Origin: Verrucomicrobiaceae bacterium
Lineage (GTDB): Bacteria; Verrucomicrobiota; Verrucomicrobiia; Verrucomicrobiales; DEV007
Assembly: GCA_004211885.1 (NCBI GenBank)
Contig: SHBV01000026.1
Span: forward strand, 1 to 39,809
Length of the DNA: 39,809 nt
Reading direction: 5' to 3'
Positions 39,775 through 39,809 of this stretch are shown here, one piece after another; position 1 is the stretch's first letter; every line of letters starts with the position of its first letter. The position numbers and the translations under genes are program-made. The notes under the pieces are model-generated. The model was not told the origin of the DNA. It did not search any database and worked only from the letters and a program-made list of their open reading frames with translations.

Positions 39775-39809
39775 GCCTTTATTAAATACTAAGATAAGTG
39801 TCCTAAATG

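Overview
The window is about 39.8 kb of AT-leaning (roughly 42-44% GC), densely coded bacterial chromosome. The gene content points to the PVC superphylum, most likely a marine Verrucomicrobiota of the Opitutales/Puniceicoccales type. The markers are a PEP-CTERM protein, a DUF1501 plus PSD1/DUF1549/DUF1553 pair, a CotH-kinase/lamin-tail surface protein, PPi-dependent phosphofructokinase with an H+-pyrophosphatase, a Tat-exported Gfo/Idh/MocA protein, and a Fur-sufCBD operon. This taxonomic call is inference from family content. No rRNA, tRNA, CRISPR array, insertion sequence or phage gene was seen. Most start codons lack a Shine-Dalgarno-like sequence, and several starts are GTG or TTG.

Layout. 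1-4204 (minus): a CotH-kinase surface protein cut by the window edge, a small DEDDy exonuclease and a GYF_2-RDD membrane protein. 4380-6917 (plus): a PEP-CTERM protein followed by a larger secreted paralogue carrying two more copies of the same domain of about 180 residues. 7035-10851 (plus): a three-gene ferric-iron ABC importer behind a perfect Fur-type operator. 11153-18043 (minus): ftsK with a large acidic insertion in its motor domain, a short RodZ-like protein, DAHP synthase, and a protein fusing a trypsin-like protease, a laminin-like sandwich and a SirB1/transglutaminase-like domain. 18179-20506 (plus): a DUF2064 glycosyltransferase-like protein, a Gfo/Idh/MocA oxidoreductase and a small exported protein. 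20532-27703: a PPi-linked glycolysis neighbourhood (ROK sugar kinase, class II aldolase, divergent PPi-phosphofructokinase, then H+-pyrophosphatase), with an unknown gene and an amidase in between. 27726-34788: a Spy-like exported protein, an O-acetylhomoserine sulfhydrylase, the DUF1501/PSD1 pair and a divergent amidohydrolase. 34785-39704: proC, then a Fur/PerR-family regulator leading sufC-sufB-sufD.

How parts connect. The strongest regulatory signal is that the 23-bp inverted repeat in front of the iron importer (6990-7012) recurs, on the other strand and at 20 of 23 positions, in front of the fur-suf operon (35644-35666) nearly 29 kb away. This suggests one regulator controls both iron import and Fe-S assembly and also controls itself. 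That regulator keeps the PerR/Fur metal ligands in exact B. subtilis PerR numbering (H37, H91, H93, D104) but has Cys at position 85 in place of the usual acidic ligand. In central carbon metabolism, PPi-PFK and a K+-independent-type H+-PPase imply that pyrophosphate is used as an energy currency.

No obviously new defence or mobile system is present. The most novel items are the shared operator with the Cys85 regulator, the protease-sandwich-SirB1 fusion, the acidic FtsK insertion, and the duplicated PEP-CTERM-associated domain family.
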